Positions 1-6,218 of a DNA stretch of 8,152 bases are shown here, piece after piece. The translations under genes and the position numbers were made by a program. Within the stretch, counting starts at the first letter, position 1. The number at the start of each line of letters is the position of its first letter. Below the pieces are notes generated by a model. It worked only from the letters and a program-made list of their open reading frames with translations, ran no database searches and was not told the origin of the DNA. This DNA is from Thiotrichaceae bacterium (GTDB lineage Bacteria > Pseudomonadota > Gammaproteobacteria > Thiotrichales > Thiotrichaceae): positions 1 through 8,152 of the forward strand of contig JALVRY010000478.1 in the NCBI GenBank assembly GCA_027024625.1, read 5' to 3'.

Positions 1-38
1 CCTGTGGGGCTGGGAGCAAATCGTGTTTTAACTGTCAT
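1..38 (-). CDS. gltX: Glutamyl-tRNA synthetase, N-terminal fragment (runs off window)
   Basis: Read on the minus strand from the ATG at 38-36, the codons give MTVKTRFAPSPTG. This is the N-terminal signature of class I glutamyl-tRNA synthetase, the start of the Rossmann fold, which in the family leads directly to the HIGH-type ATP-binding motif (just outside this window). GltX charges tRNA-Glu with glutamate in the cytoplasm. The lysine-threonine-arginine start fits GltX better than the shorter paralogue GluQ-RS, which shares the FAPSPTG core, but only 13 residues are visible. The Shine-Dalgarno is weak (an AGG about 10 nt upstream). It is divergent from cobT, with about 250 bp between them. 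Confidence 0.85.
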   Translation of the reverse strand, partial: MTVKTRFAPSPT

Positions 39-170
39 GTAGTTGGCCTATATTTCGAACTGATGGTGAAGACTACCAATAATCATAAAGAACACAAGCA
101 ATCTGGATTAACTATTCCTAATTCAATTGCAATACATCTGCAATTTGCAATCAAGAATCACATAAAATAC

Positions 171-258
171 CCTAGGAGCTTGTCTGAGAATAGTGAGCCT
201 ACTGCGGAAAAGCTGAATTTGGCTAGATTTTCCCTCAATTCTCGGACAAACTCCTAGG
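171..258. mobile_element. MITE-like inverted-repeat element with CTAG ends
   Basis: The left arm at 171-191 and the right arm at 238-258 are inverted copies with only two mismatches over 21 bp (pairs 179/250 and 185/244). The arms start with CCTAGGAG and end with CTCCTAGG. The centre (about 206-233) can also fold, with GGAAAA against TTTTCC. The CTAG at each edge (172-175, 254-257) could be a 4-bp target duplication, a preference known for some IS5-family elements. That assignment is inference, because CTAG is palindromic and may simply belong to the arms. There is no coding capacity. The element ends 31 bp before the cobT start codon, so it sits in the cobT leader or promoter region. Confidence 0.6.
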
Positions 259-289
259 AAGCCATCTAAAAATATATAACTACAAACTT

Positions 290-1330
290 ATGAATGACTG
301 GATAAGTAACGCCATTACCCCGCCCAATAAAGCAAGCCAAAAACTTGCTGAAGCTCACCAAGCTACACTGACTAAACCACCTGGCTCTCTCGGTTTTTTA
401 GAATCTATAGCTATACAATTTGCAGCTTGGCAAGATACGGTTAAACCTAAATTAGAGAAAATTCATATTAGTATTTTTGCTGCTGATCATGGCATTGCTG
501 ATGAATCTGTTTCTGCATTTCCACAAGCCGTTACGGCAGAAATGGTGAAAAACTTTGCTAATGGTGGGGCCGCTATTAGTGTTTTAGCTGAGGAGGCTCA
601 AGCTAATTTTGAAATTATTGATGTCGGTGTTAAAGATTTCACATCACTAGACAAAGTTATTTCTCAGCGAGTAGGCAATGCTACGGCAAACTTTGCAAGA
701 CAGTCTGCAATGACAGAAAAAGAGCTTAACTTAGCCTTGCAAGCAGGCTTTGATGCAGCTGAGCGAGCTAAGCAAGCTGACTGTTTTATCGGTGGTGAAA
801 TGGGTATCGCCAATACCACATCAGCAACAGCTATTGCCTGCCTCATCTTGGATAAAAACGCACAAGAATTAACAGGAGCAGGCACAGGGCTTGATGATAA
901 AGGTATCCTGCACAAAGCAAGCATTATTGATAAGGCTATCAAATTGCACCAAGCTCAAATTCAAGAACCTTTAGACATACTCTTAAATGTCGGTGGGTTT
1001 GAGATTGCAGCTTTAACTGGAGCCTATATTCGATGCGCTCAGCTAGGCGTACCTATTTTAGTTGATGGTTTTATTAGCACTGCTGCAGCCTTACAAGCCG
1101 TGCATATCCAGCCAGATGTTCGTCAATGGATGTTATTTGCACATACATCTGCGGAACAGGGCCATCAACAACTGCTTGCAGCCCTACAAGCCGAACCAAT
1201 CCTCAATTTGGGGATGCGATTAGGTGAAGGCAGCGGTGCTGCAATGGCTATCCCAATTATTCGACAGGCACTCCTGCTTCATAATACGATGGCAACTTTT
1301 GCTGAAGCTGGGGTTTCTGAGAAATCGTGA
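290..1330 (+). CDS. cobT: Nicotinate-nucleotide--dimethylbenzimidazole phosphoribosyltransferase
   Basis: CobT transfers the phosphoribosyl group of nicotinate mononucleotide to a lower-ligand base such as 5,6-dimethylbenzimidazole, giving alpha-ribazole 5'-phosphate for the cobalamin nucleotide loop. At 346 residues it has the usual family length. Visible motifs are LTKPPGSLG (27-35), ADHGI (65-69), GEMGIANTT (169-177) and, near the C-terminus, RLGEGSGA with Glu313 at the position of the catalytic glutamate (Glu317 in Salmonella). The start is supported by the N-terminal match to the family, although no Shine-Dalgarno is visible in the AT-rich leader. A weak TATAAC at 275-280 could be a -10 box. 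The gene is first in an overlapping operon with cobC and cobS. The MITE-like element lies directly upstream. Confidence 0.96.
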   Translation: MNDWISNAITPPNKASQKLAEAHQATLTKPPGSLGFLESIAIQFAAWQDTVKPKLEKIHISIFAADHGIADESVSAFPQAVTAEMVKNFANGGAAISVLAEEAQANFEIIDVGVKDFTSLDKVISQRVGNATANFARQSAMTEKELNLALQAGFDAAERAKQADCFIGGEMGIANTTSATAIACLILDKNAQELTGAGTGLDDKGILHKASIIDKAIKLHQAQIQEPLDILLNVGGFEIAALTGAYIRCAQLGVPILVDGFISTAAALQAVHIQPDVRQWMLFAHTSAEQGHQQLLAALQAEPILNLGMRLGEGSGAAMAIPIIRQALLLHNTMATFAEAGVSEKS

Positions 1331-1935
1331 CAACTACAATAATAGAATTACTTCGACATGGTCAGGTTGAAGGCGATGATGTGTTTCGTGGCTCCACCGA
1401 TGTTAAACTCAGTGATACCGGTTGGCAACAGATGGAAAGAGCAACTCAAGGTGATAATACTTGGGATATGATCATTAGCTCCCCCCTACTTCGTTGCCAA
1501 AACTTTGCAAATCATTTAGCTGAACGCCACCGTTTACCCATTGATGATCGCTCAGCATTACAGGAAATAGACTTTGGTCGTTGGGAAGGTTGTACACCTG
1601 ATGATATATTAGTAACTGATAATCAATTACTACAAGACTGGTGGAATAACCCAACACAAGTTACACCACCGAAAGGAGAATCATTTCAACATTTTCGTTG
1701 TCGTGTACTAGAGTGCTGGCAAAGCTTATTAAATGAACATAAAGGTCAAAAGCTTCTACTTATCACCCATGCAGGCGTTATTCGTATTATTCTGATGAAA
1801 ATTTTAGGTATGCAGGAAGAAAATCTTTTCCGAATTGATGTGGATTATGCCAACTTAACTCGCATCCGTATTCATCATGATGAGACAGGTGATTGGCCTA
1901 GTTTAATTTCTCATGGAAATATTGAGCAAACTTGA
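1327..1935 (+). CDS. cobC: Alpha-ribazole phosphatase (histidine phosphatase family)
   Basis: This is a 202-residue member of the histidine phosphatase (phosphoglycerate-mutase-like) superfamily. The phosphohistidine motif LLRHG (His11), the acidic LQEIDFGRWEG segment (Glu80, likely proton donor) and the second histidine in LLITHAGVIR (His148) are all present. In the cobalamin pathway CobC removes the 5'-phosphate from alpha-ribazole phosphate or adenosylcobalamin phosphate. The superfamily is broad, so the specific role rests mainly on its place between cobT and cobS. The start is a GTG whose last two bases are shared with the cobT stop (GTGA), which implies translational coupling. Confidence 0.9.
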   Translation: MTTTIIELLRHGQVEGDDVFRGSTDVKLSDTGWQQMERATQGDNTWDMIISSPLLRCQNFANHLAERHRLPIDDRSALQEIDFGRWEGCTPDDILVTDNQLLQDWWNNPTQVTPPKGESFQHFRCRVLECWQSLLNEHKGQKLLLITHAGVIRIILMKILGMQEENLFRIDVDYANLTRIRIHHDETGDWPSLISHGNIEQT

Positions 1936-2681
1936 TGAAAAAACACCTGCAACATTATTGGGTTGCTCAAAGCTTCTTAACACGTCTACCTGTTCCCATC
2001 TCCGAACAATATAACGATAAGCAAATCGGACGCTCTGTGCTTTATTATCCTGTAGTTGGTTTTATTATTGCCCTACTGCTTAGTGTCTGTGCATGGTTGC
2101 TTTCATACACAAATCAGCCTCTCTTAGTCGCTGCAATTATCTGTGCACTCTGGGTTATTATCACTGGAGCTTTACATTTAGATGGGTTGGCAGATAGTGC
2201 TGACGCTTGGCTAGGCGGACATGGTGATAAAGAACGCATTTTTACTATTATGAAAGACCCGCGTTCTGGTACGGCAGGGGTCTCTGCTATTGTTTTAATT
2301 GTACTCTTAAAAGTCACCGCTCTATCGGCATTATTAGAAGCTGACAATTGGCAAATATTATTTTTTGCCCCTATCATTGCACGCCTTGGAGCTTCTGCTT
2401 TAATTTTCCTTTTGCCAACTGCCAAACAGGAGGGATTAGCGTATACCGTTAAACAAAATCTCCCCATCAGTGATATTTCCGTTATGTTGCTATTCTTATC
2501 TGTTGTCCTACTTTGGTTTAACCCTTTAATTTTTATATTGTCTATTTTTGTGCTGCTTTTATTAAAGTGGATGATAATAAAACAAATTGGCGGAATAACA
2601 GGTGATACACTAGGAGCTACGATTGAAATTATTGAGGTAAGTGCATTGGTTTTTACAGCTTTGTTAAGCCTGAAACCGTAA
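1935..2681 (+). CDS. cobS: Adenosylcobinamide-GDP ribazoletransferase (cobalamin synthase)
   Basis: CobS is an integral inner-membrane enzyme that joins adenosylcobinamide-GDP with alpha-ribazole (or its phosphate). Counted from the ATG at 1935 the protein has 248 residues, close to the family norm. It carries FLTRLPVP (14-21), the metal/substrate segment GALHLDGLADSADAW (78-92), MKDPRSGTAG (106-115) and GITGDTLGA near the end (220-228). Several hydrophobic stretches (about 38-57, 62-80, 116-134, 182-213) fit a polytopic protein. The ATG overlaps the cobC stop as TGATG. A TTG one codon earlier is in frame, but the ATG is preferred. A strong terminator follows, so this is the last gene of the operon. 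Confidence 0.95.
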   Translation: MKKHLQHYWVAQSFLTRLPVPISEQYNDKQIGRSVLYYPVVGFIIALLLSVCAWLLSYTNQPLLVAAIICALWVIITGALHLDGLADSADAWLGGHGDKERIFTIMKDPRSGTAGVSAIVLIVLLKVTALSALLEADNWQILFFAPIIARLGASALIFLLPTAKQEGLAYTVKQNLPISDISVMLLFLSVVLLWFNPLIFILSIFVLLLLKWMIIKQIGGITGDTLGATIEIIEVSALVFTALLSLKP

Positions 2682-2714
2682 CACCAATACTTCAACCACA
2701 TTTATTACGAGCAT

Positions 2715-2744
2715 AAAAAAACCGAGCAAGTACTCGGTTTTTTT
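2715..2744. terminator. Bidirectional intrinsic terminator
   Basis: A perfect 12-bp stem (seven A, CCGAG / CTCGG, seven T) with a 6-nt loop, CAAGTA. The T run serves cobS on the plus strand, and the A run becomes a U tract for the convergent 60-aa gene on the minus strand. It lies between the two stop codons (2681 and 2762). Confidence 0.93.
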
Positions 2745-2761
2745 AAAGCAATGATTCGGAA

Positions 2762-2944
2762 TTACTTCCAGAATTTTACTTCTTCAGATGCTACATCACG
2801 AACCATATTAGTAAGTTCTTGATAGCGACGACGATGCTCTTTACCTTCATCACTTGTGTAATATGCTTCTGCATCGAAACCGTCAACATCAAATTTCTTT
2901 TGCATTTCTAGCATTTCATCAATCATTTCTTGTTTAGTAGCCAT
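2762..2944 (-). CDS. Small charged protein of unknown function (60 aa) next to a DsrC-like gene
   Basis: I do not recognise this protein. It begins MATKQEMIDEMLEMQKKFD and ends EEVKFWK. It is rich in Glu, Asp, Lys and Arg, has no cysteine, signal peptide or membrane segment, and its N-terminal third (about residues 3-17) reads as an amphipathic helix. An in-frame ATG exists 39 nt upstream, but the start at 2944 is chosen because GGAGA sits about 7-8 nt before it. It is transcribed in the same direction as the DsrC-like gene 134 bp upstream and converges on cobS, with which it shares a terminator. A role linked to the DsrC-like protein is inference from position only. Confidence 0.8.
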   Translation of the reverse strand: MATKQEMIDEMLEMQKKFDVDGFDAEAYYTSDEGKEHRRRYQELTNMVRDVASEEVKFWK

Positions 2945-2979
2945 GTTGTATTCTCCAACAGAATCTTTAAAATCTATGT

Positions 2980-2998
2980 GCAATATACAAAATATTGC
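2980..2998. repeat. Short inverted repeat upstream of the 60-aa gene
   Basis: GCAATAT (2980-2986) and ATATTGC (2992-2998) form a perfect 7-bp inverted repeat around ACAAA. It lies 36 bp upstream of the 60-aa gene's start, on its 5' side. On the minus strand it is not followed by a U run, so it is not an obvious terminator for the upstream DsrC-like gene. It could be an operator or a leader hairpin. A second small hairpin, TACCC/GGGTA, lies at 3011-3026. Confidence 0.35.
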
Positions 2999-3078
2999 TT
3001 TTTAATAGCATACCCCTGAAAGGGTACACCTTCTCAAAACCCCACTAAAAATAGCAAGGTTTAGTTATTAATAATTTA

Positions 3079-3414
3079 TTAGTAACCACCTTTGCGATTA
3101 CTTTTTGGCAAACCTGCACATTTACGACCTTGCTTGCTAGGAGCACCAGGAAACAGCTTAAATAACTCTTTACTTGATGGCTTTTTGCCCCAAACATCTT
3201 TCATTGCTTTAAGGATTGTACGCTCATTAGGTTCTTCACCTTTAGATACATGCTCTTCACGCAGGTAGTTAATAACATCCATATGTTTATCAGTACACTC
3301 AAGACCTTCAGCTTCTACCATTGCTTTTGCAATATCTTCATTCCAGTCATTAACATTAACTAAAAAACCTTCATCGGTCGTTTCAACACTTGTACCATTT
3401 ACCTCAAGAGCCAT
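3079..3414 (-). CDS. DsrC/TusE-family sulfur relay protein with atypical C-terminal arm
   Basis: A 111-residue DsrC/TusE/DsvC-family protein. It has the family opening MALEVNG, then EGFLVNVNDWNEDIA (15-29), a central INYLREEH helix (48-55) and the C-terminal block KLFPGAPSKQ...AGLPKS. Family members carry persulfide sulfur on C-terminal cysteines during tRNA thiolation (TusE) or dissimilatory sulfur metabolism (DsrC). Canonical members end in PTGC plus one residue. Here the end is SNRKGGY, so the penultimate cysteine is absent. Cys99 lies directly before AGLPK, two residues later than the second conserved cysteine of DsrC. Cys40 is the only other cysteine. The start is set at 3414, not the ATG two codons earlier, because GAGG is 7 nt upstream of it but only 1 nt from the earlier ATG. 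Function may differ from sulfur transfer. Confidence 0.9.
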   Translation of the reverse strand: MALEVNGTSVETTDEGFLVNVNDWNEDIAKAMVEAEGLECTDKHMDVINYLREEHVSKGEEPNERTILKAMKDVWGKKPSSKELFKLFPGAPSKQGRKCAGLPKSNRKGGY

Positions 3415-3446
3415 TGCCATACCTCATATTGATCGTCATTAACAGC

Positions 3447-3471
3447 ATCTTCTGAACACATATCAGAAGAT
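3447..3471. repeat. Leader hairpin of the DsrC-like gene
   Basis: ATCTTCTGA (3447-3455) and TCAGAAGAT (3463-3471) pair perfectly around a 7-nt loop. If the TATAAT at 3489-3494 is used, the hairpin lies in the 5' untranslated leader of the DsrC-like mRNA. It has no adjacent U run in either direction, so a simple terminator for rmuC is less likely. Confidence 0.45.
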
Positions 3472-3488
3472 CATAAAATACTTATCGC

Positions 3489-3494
3489 ATTATA
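3489..3494 (-). promoter_or_regulatory. Candidate -10 box for the DsrC-like gene
   Basis: The minus strand reads a perfect TATAAT here, about 75 bp upstream of the DsrC-like start. No convincing -35 is present at 16-18 bp. TGAGACCC lies on the minus strand at 3511-3504, where a spacer or activator site would be. It resembles the half-site of the inverted repeats at 5575, 6789 and 8009, but this may be chance. Confidence 0.4.
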
Positions 3495-3549
3495 TTAAAT
3501 TCAGGGTCTCATACTATTTCTCAAAAGAGATACAAAAGACGCTCTATCG

Positions 3550-4839
3550 TTAACTTTGCTTTGTATCATCAGCCGAGGTCACGGGCATGCGTGGCATCGT
3601 CTCAATCATGTCTGTTTTGGGTATTTCTTTCTTTTCTTGCAAACCTAGCTCAGAAAAACGCCTCGCCCCTGGAAGTACGCTACGCTCCAAAGAGCCTACT
3701 GCTTTATTATAATGATCGACACTACTTGTTAATGTTTTTCCTAAGCGTGTCATATGTTCAGTATAAATAGCGACCCTCTTATATAGCTCTTCACCTAATT
3801 CTCGAATCTTTCCTGCATTCTCAGCTAATCTTTCTTGTTTCCAACCAAATGCCACTGCTCTTAATAGGGCAACTAAACTACTTGGCGTTGATAAAATCAC
3901 ACGTTCCGATAAAGAGTCGGCCAATAGTGATTTATCATATTCCAAGGCTGCCGATAAAAATTGATCTCCCGGAATAAACAAGATCACAAAGTCTGGAGCA
4001 TCTGAAAATTGATCCCAGTAGCGCTTGCTTGCTAGCTCTTTCATGTGATCCCGTACAATTTTAGCATGTCGTATTAATTGTATCTTACGCTCAGTTTCAT
4101 CTTCTGTACTCGCTGCATCTAAGTAGGCCTCCATTGGTGTTTTTGCATCGATAATAAGTTGCCGAGAATCTGGCATATTGACGATCATATCGGGGCGGAT
4201 AGCTCGCTCGGCATCGGATTGATGTACTTGCTCGGTGAAATCACAGTACTCAACCATTCCTGCTAATTCTGCAATTCTCTTTAAACTAATCTCACCCCAC
4301 TGCCCTCGCACTTCCGGACGACGTAAAGCGGTAACAAGCTTACGGGTTTCTTGTCGTAAATTATCTTGATCGCCTGCGATAGATTTTAGCTGCTCAGTTA
4401 ATACTCCAAAAGATTCATGCCGTTCTTTTTCTATTTTAGTGACTTGTTGCGTCGTCCGATCTAAAGCTTCTTGAATCGGCTTGATTAACTCATCAACAGC
4501 TTCTTTGCGATGCTCTAAATCCATCTGGGCAGAATTGTGAAAACGCCCCATTGTTTCCTGCGCTAGCTGAAGAAATTGAGCATTATTATCTTTTAAAGCA
4601 CGTTGTGATAAGCCAGCAAAGGCGTTATAGAGCTGATCACGCGAGTCATCAAGCATTTGTAGACGCTCTTCATGCAGGGCATCCATTGTTGTTTTTTCAA
4701 ATTCTAATTGCTCTAATTTTTTTAACGCTTCCTGTAATGGCGGATTAAAAATAAAGTAGGCAACAAGTAACCCCAAAGCAAACATAAAGACAGAAACAAG
4801 CAGTATAGCGTTGTCATCAATAAAGCTACTTAGTGGCAT
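3550..4839 (-). CDS. rmuC: DNA recombination protein RmuC
   Basis: RmuC is a membrane-anchored, nuclease-like protein that in E. coli limits recombination at inverted repeats; its biochemical activity is not well established. The 429-residue product has one N-terminal membrane segment (about 11-31). A long Gln/Glu/Lys-rich coiled-coil region follows (about 35-165). The RmuC core then contains RGQWGE (178-183) and RPDMIVNMP...IIDAK (215-233), with Asp217, Asp231 and Lys233 in a PD-(D/E)XK-like arrangement. The C-terminus is polar and variable. The start is well supported, with AGGAG about 4-5 nt before the ATG. It overlaps the upstream HAD phosphatase gene by 10 bp, so the two are probably co-transcribed and translationally coupled. 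Confidence 0.94.
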   Translation of the reverse strand: MPLSSFIDDNAILLVSVFMFALGLLVAYFIFNPPLQEALKKLEQLEFEKTTMDALHEERLQMLDDSRDQLYNAFAGLSQRALKDNNAQFLQLAQETMGRFHNSAQMDLEHRKEAVDELIKPIQEALDRTTQQVTKIEKERHESFGVLTEQLKSIAGDQDNLRQETRKLVTALRRPEVRGQWGEISLKRIAELAGMVEYCDFTEQVHQSDAERAIRPDMIVNMPDSRQLIIDAKTPMEAYLDAASTEDETERKIQLIRHAKIVRDHMKELASKRYWDQFSDAPDFVILFIPGDQFLSAALEYDKSLLADSLSERVILSTPSSLVALLRAVAFGWKQERLAENAGKIRELGEELYKRVAIYTEHMTRLGKTLTSSVDHYNKAVGSLERSVLPGARRFSELGLQEKKEIPKTDMIETMPRMPVTSADDTKQS

Positions 4840-5546
4840 ATTTGCTCCTGATATGTGTTATATGATGGTGTTCCTGTATATTCCAACCAGTCTAATATTT
4901 CTTCTGGTGCAGAAATAATTCCATTTGCTTGCCATGTTTCTGGTTGATCATTTTCACCAATATAACCATAGCTGGCTAGCAGGCTTAGCATCCCTGCTCT
5001 ATTTGCTGCTTCAATATCTCGCTGAGCATCACCAACATAAATACACTCACTGGCTAATGCTCCACACTCACTGGCTGCGGCAAATAACGGTTCTGGACTT
5101 GGTTTATTTGTTGCCAAGGTATCACCACTGATTACACTACACAGCCGCTTCAACAAACCAATTTTATCTAATAGTGCCATTGTTAGGTAACTCGGCTTAT
5201 TGGTGACCACACCCCAGTGGATAGCTTGCTGTTCCAGCTCATCTAAAACATTTTCCATTCCACTAAATAAAGTTGTATCTATACAAATGTTTTCTACGTA
5301 CCGGTTTAGGAATAGTTTTTGCCTTCGAGATACGTCCTCTTTATTTTGTTCTTTACCAAAAGCAAACGAAAGCATTGCCGCACTACCATGTGAAGCAGTC
5401 GATAGTATTTCATCAAGGGTGAGTTCTTGATGGTTTTCTGCTCGTAACACTGCATTGAGAGCATGTAGCATATCGGGAGCTGTATCGAGTAAGGTTCCAT
5501 CTAGATCAAAGAGCACACAAGATACAGATGATTTGGAACTATTCAT
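4830..5546 (-). CDS. HAD-superfamily phosphatase (Gph / MupP type)
   Basis: A 238-residue HAD subfamily IA hydrolase with all four motifs. These are LFDLDGTLLDTAPD with nucleophile Asp14 and Asp16, VVTNKP with Thr115, NKPSPEP with Lys148, and YVGDAQRDI with Asp173 and Asp177. A helical cap lies at about residues 22-90. Such proteins are often annotated as phosphoglycolate phosphatase (Gph). The SHGSAAM cap segment (52-58), ISGDTL before motif III, and the C-terminal GYIGENDQP...WL block recall MupP, the N-acetylmuramate-6-phosphate phosphatase of peptidoglycan recycling, so substrate is open. No clear Shine-Dalgarno precedes the ATG. It is the first gene of an apparent two-gene unit with rmuC. 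Confidence 0.9.
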   Translation of the reverse strand: MNSSKSSVSCVLFDLDGTLLDTAPDMLHALNAVLRAENHQELTLDEILSTASHGSAAMLSFAFGKEQNKEDVSRRQKLFLNRYVENICIDTTLFSGMENVLDELEQQAIHWGVVTNKPSYLTMALLDKIGLLKRLCSVISGDTLATNKPSPEPLFAAASECGALASECIYVGDAQRDIEAANRAGMLSLLASYGYIGENDQPETWQANGIISAPEEILDWLEYTGTPSYNTYQEQICH

Positions 5547-5574
5547 GTATATTAGTTTCGCTATGTAGACATAT

Positions 5575-5600
5575 TGAGACTTTTGTAGAAAAAAGTCTCA
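5575..5600. repeat. GAGACC-type inverted repeat, copy 1
   Basis: TGAGACTTTT (5575-5584) and AAAAGTCTCA (5591-5600) are a perfect 10-bp inverted repeat around GTAGAA. It lies between the divergent HAD phosphatase and thioredoxin-like genes, 25 bp before the latter's ATG. The left flank CATAT and right flank CATTA match those of copy 2 at 6789-6831. It may be an operator for one or both divergent genes, or a very small mobile-element remnant. Confidence 0.6.
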
Positions 5601-5625
5601 CATTAATAATAACTGGAAAATCAAT

Positions 5626-6147
5626 ATGAAAAAAATACTCTCTATTATAGTTGCCTATTTACTGCTGTCAGTATCTGCCTTTGCCGCTACAAATTTAGAA
5701 AATGACTCTAAAGCTAACTTTGCAGATTATATCGGAAAAGGAAAGTGGACGGTGATTGAAATATGGAGCTACGATTGCCCATCTTGTCGTAAGTTTATTC
5801 ACCATCTTTCAGATTTTGATGCGATTGCCGAAAATTATAACGCACAGGTAATTGGTATTTCGCTTGATGGTTCAGAAATGAAGAAGCAGGCGAAAGCATT
5901 TGTTAGTAATCAAGACCTAGAATTTACCAATCTACTTGCCGATGTAACGGACGTGGAAAAATTAATACACAGCAATGCCCCCCAAGCCCCTCTTGTTACA
6001 CCGACGCTTATGATATTCTCACCAGAAGCTGTGTTTGCAGGAATTATTGTAGGTCCTATTACTACAGATGAATTAGTAAAATACTTTGAAACACAAGCCA
6101 AAGCAGAAGAAGAACAACAAGCTAGCCCCTTGCCTGATGGTTTGTAA
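5626..6147 (+). CDS. Exported thioredoxin-fold protein with CPSC motif
   Basis: A 173-residue protein with a Sec signal peptide (MKK, hydrophobic core to about residue 16, likely cleavage after Ala20 in AFA). Next comes a thioredoxin-like domain: WTVIEIWSYDCPSC with Cys51 and Cys54, and LVTPTLMIF with the cis-proline at Pro126. This places it in the periplasm as a TlpA/DsbE-like or thioredoxin-like thiol-disulfide oxidoreductase. Such proteins reduce or isomerise cysteines of envelope proteins, for example in cytochrome c or copper-site assembly; the substrate here is unknown. The C-terminal tail (about 155-173) is Glu/Gln-rich. The Shine-Dalgarno is weak (TGGA). It is the only gene in its transcript that can be seen and converges on the small cationic gene. 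The leader carries inverted repeat copy 1. Confidence 0.88.
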   Translation: MKKILSIIVAYLLLSVSAFAATNLENDSKANFADYIGKGKWTVIEIWSYDCPSCRKFIHHLSDFDAIAENYNAQVIGISLDGSEMKKQAKAFVSNQDLEFTNLLADVTDVEKLIHSNAPQAPLVTPTLMIFSPEAVFAGIIVGPITTDELVKYFETQAKAEEEQQASPLPDGL

Positions 6148-6171
6148 GAAAATTCATATAAAACTATGATG

Positions 6172-6205
6172 CAACAAGGGTTTAGCAAACTAACAACCCT
6201 TGTTG
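6172..6205. terminator. Hairpin between convergent genes, probable terminator
   Basis: CAACAAGGGTT (6172-6182) and AACCCTTGTTG (6195-6205) form an 11-bp perfect stem around a 12-nt loop. It sits between the stop codons of the thioredoxin-like gene (6147) and the convergent cationic gene (6219). No good U run follows on either strand, so termination efficiency is uncertain. Confidence 0.6.
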
Positions 6206-6218
6206 TGAAGAAACTTAT

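Noticed and set aside
1..42. Plus-strand open frame ending PVGLGANRVLTVM and stop, a possible C-terminus of an upstream gene
   Set aside because: The minus strand of the same bases gives the highly specific GltX start MTVKTRFAPSPTG, so the plus frame is its shadow.
63..257. 64-aa plus-strand open frame
   Set aside because: It has no Shine-Dalgarno and a biased, unrecognisable composition, and it runs through the inverted-repeat element.
39..289. Cobalamin riboswitch upstream of cobT
   Set aside because: The region is AT-rich and lacks the conserved B12-box-like core and the stems expected of a riboswitch of about 200 nt. The main secondary structure is the MITE-like palindrome.
2114..2701. 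Long minus-strand open frame opposite cobS
   Set aside because: CobS has family motifs and overlap coupling. The reverse frame resembles no protein and has no start signal.
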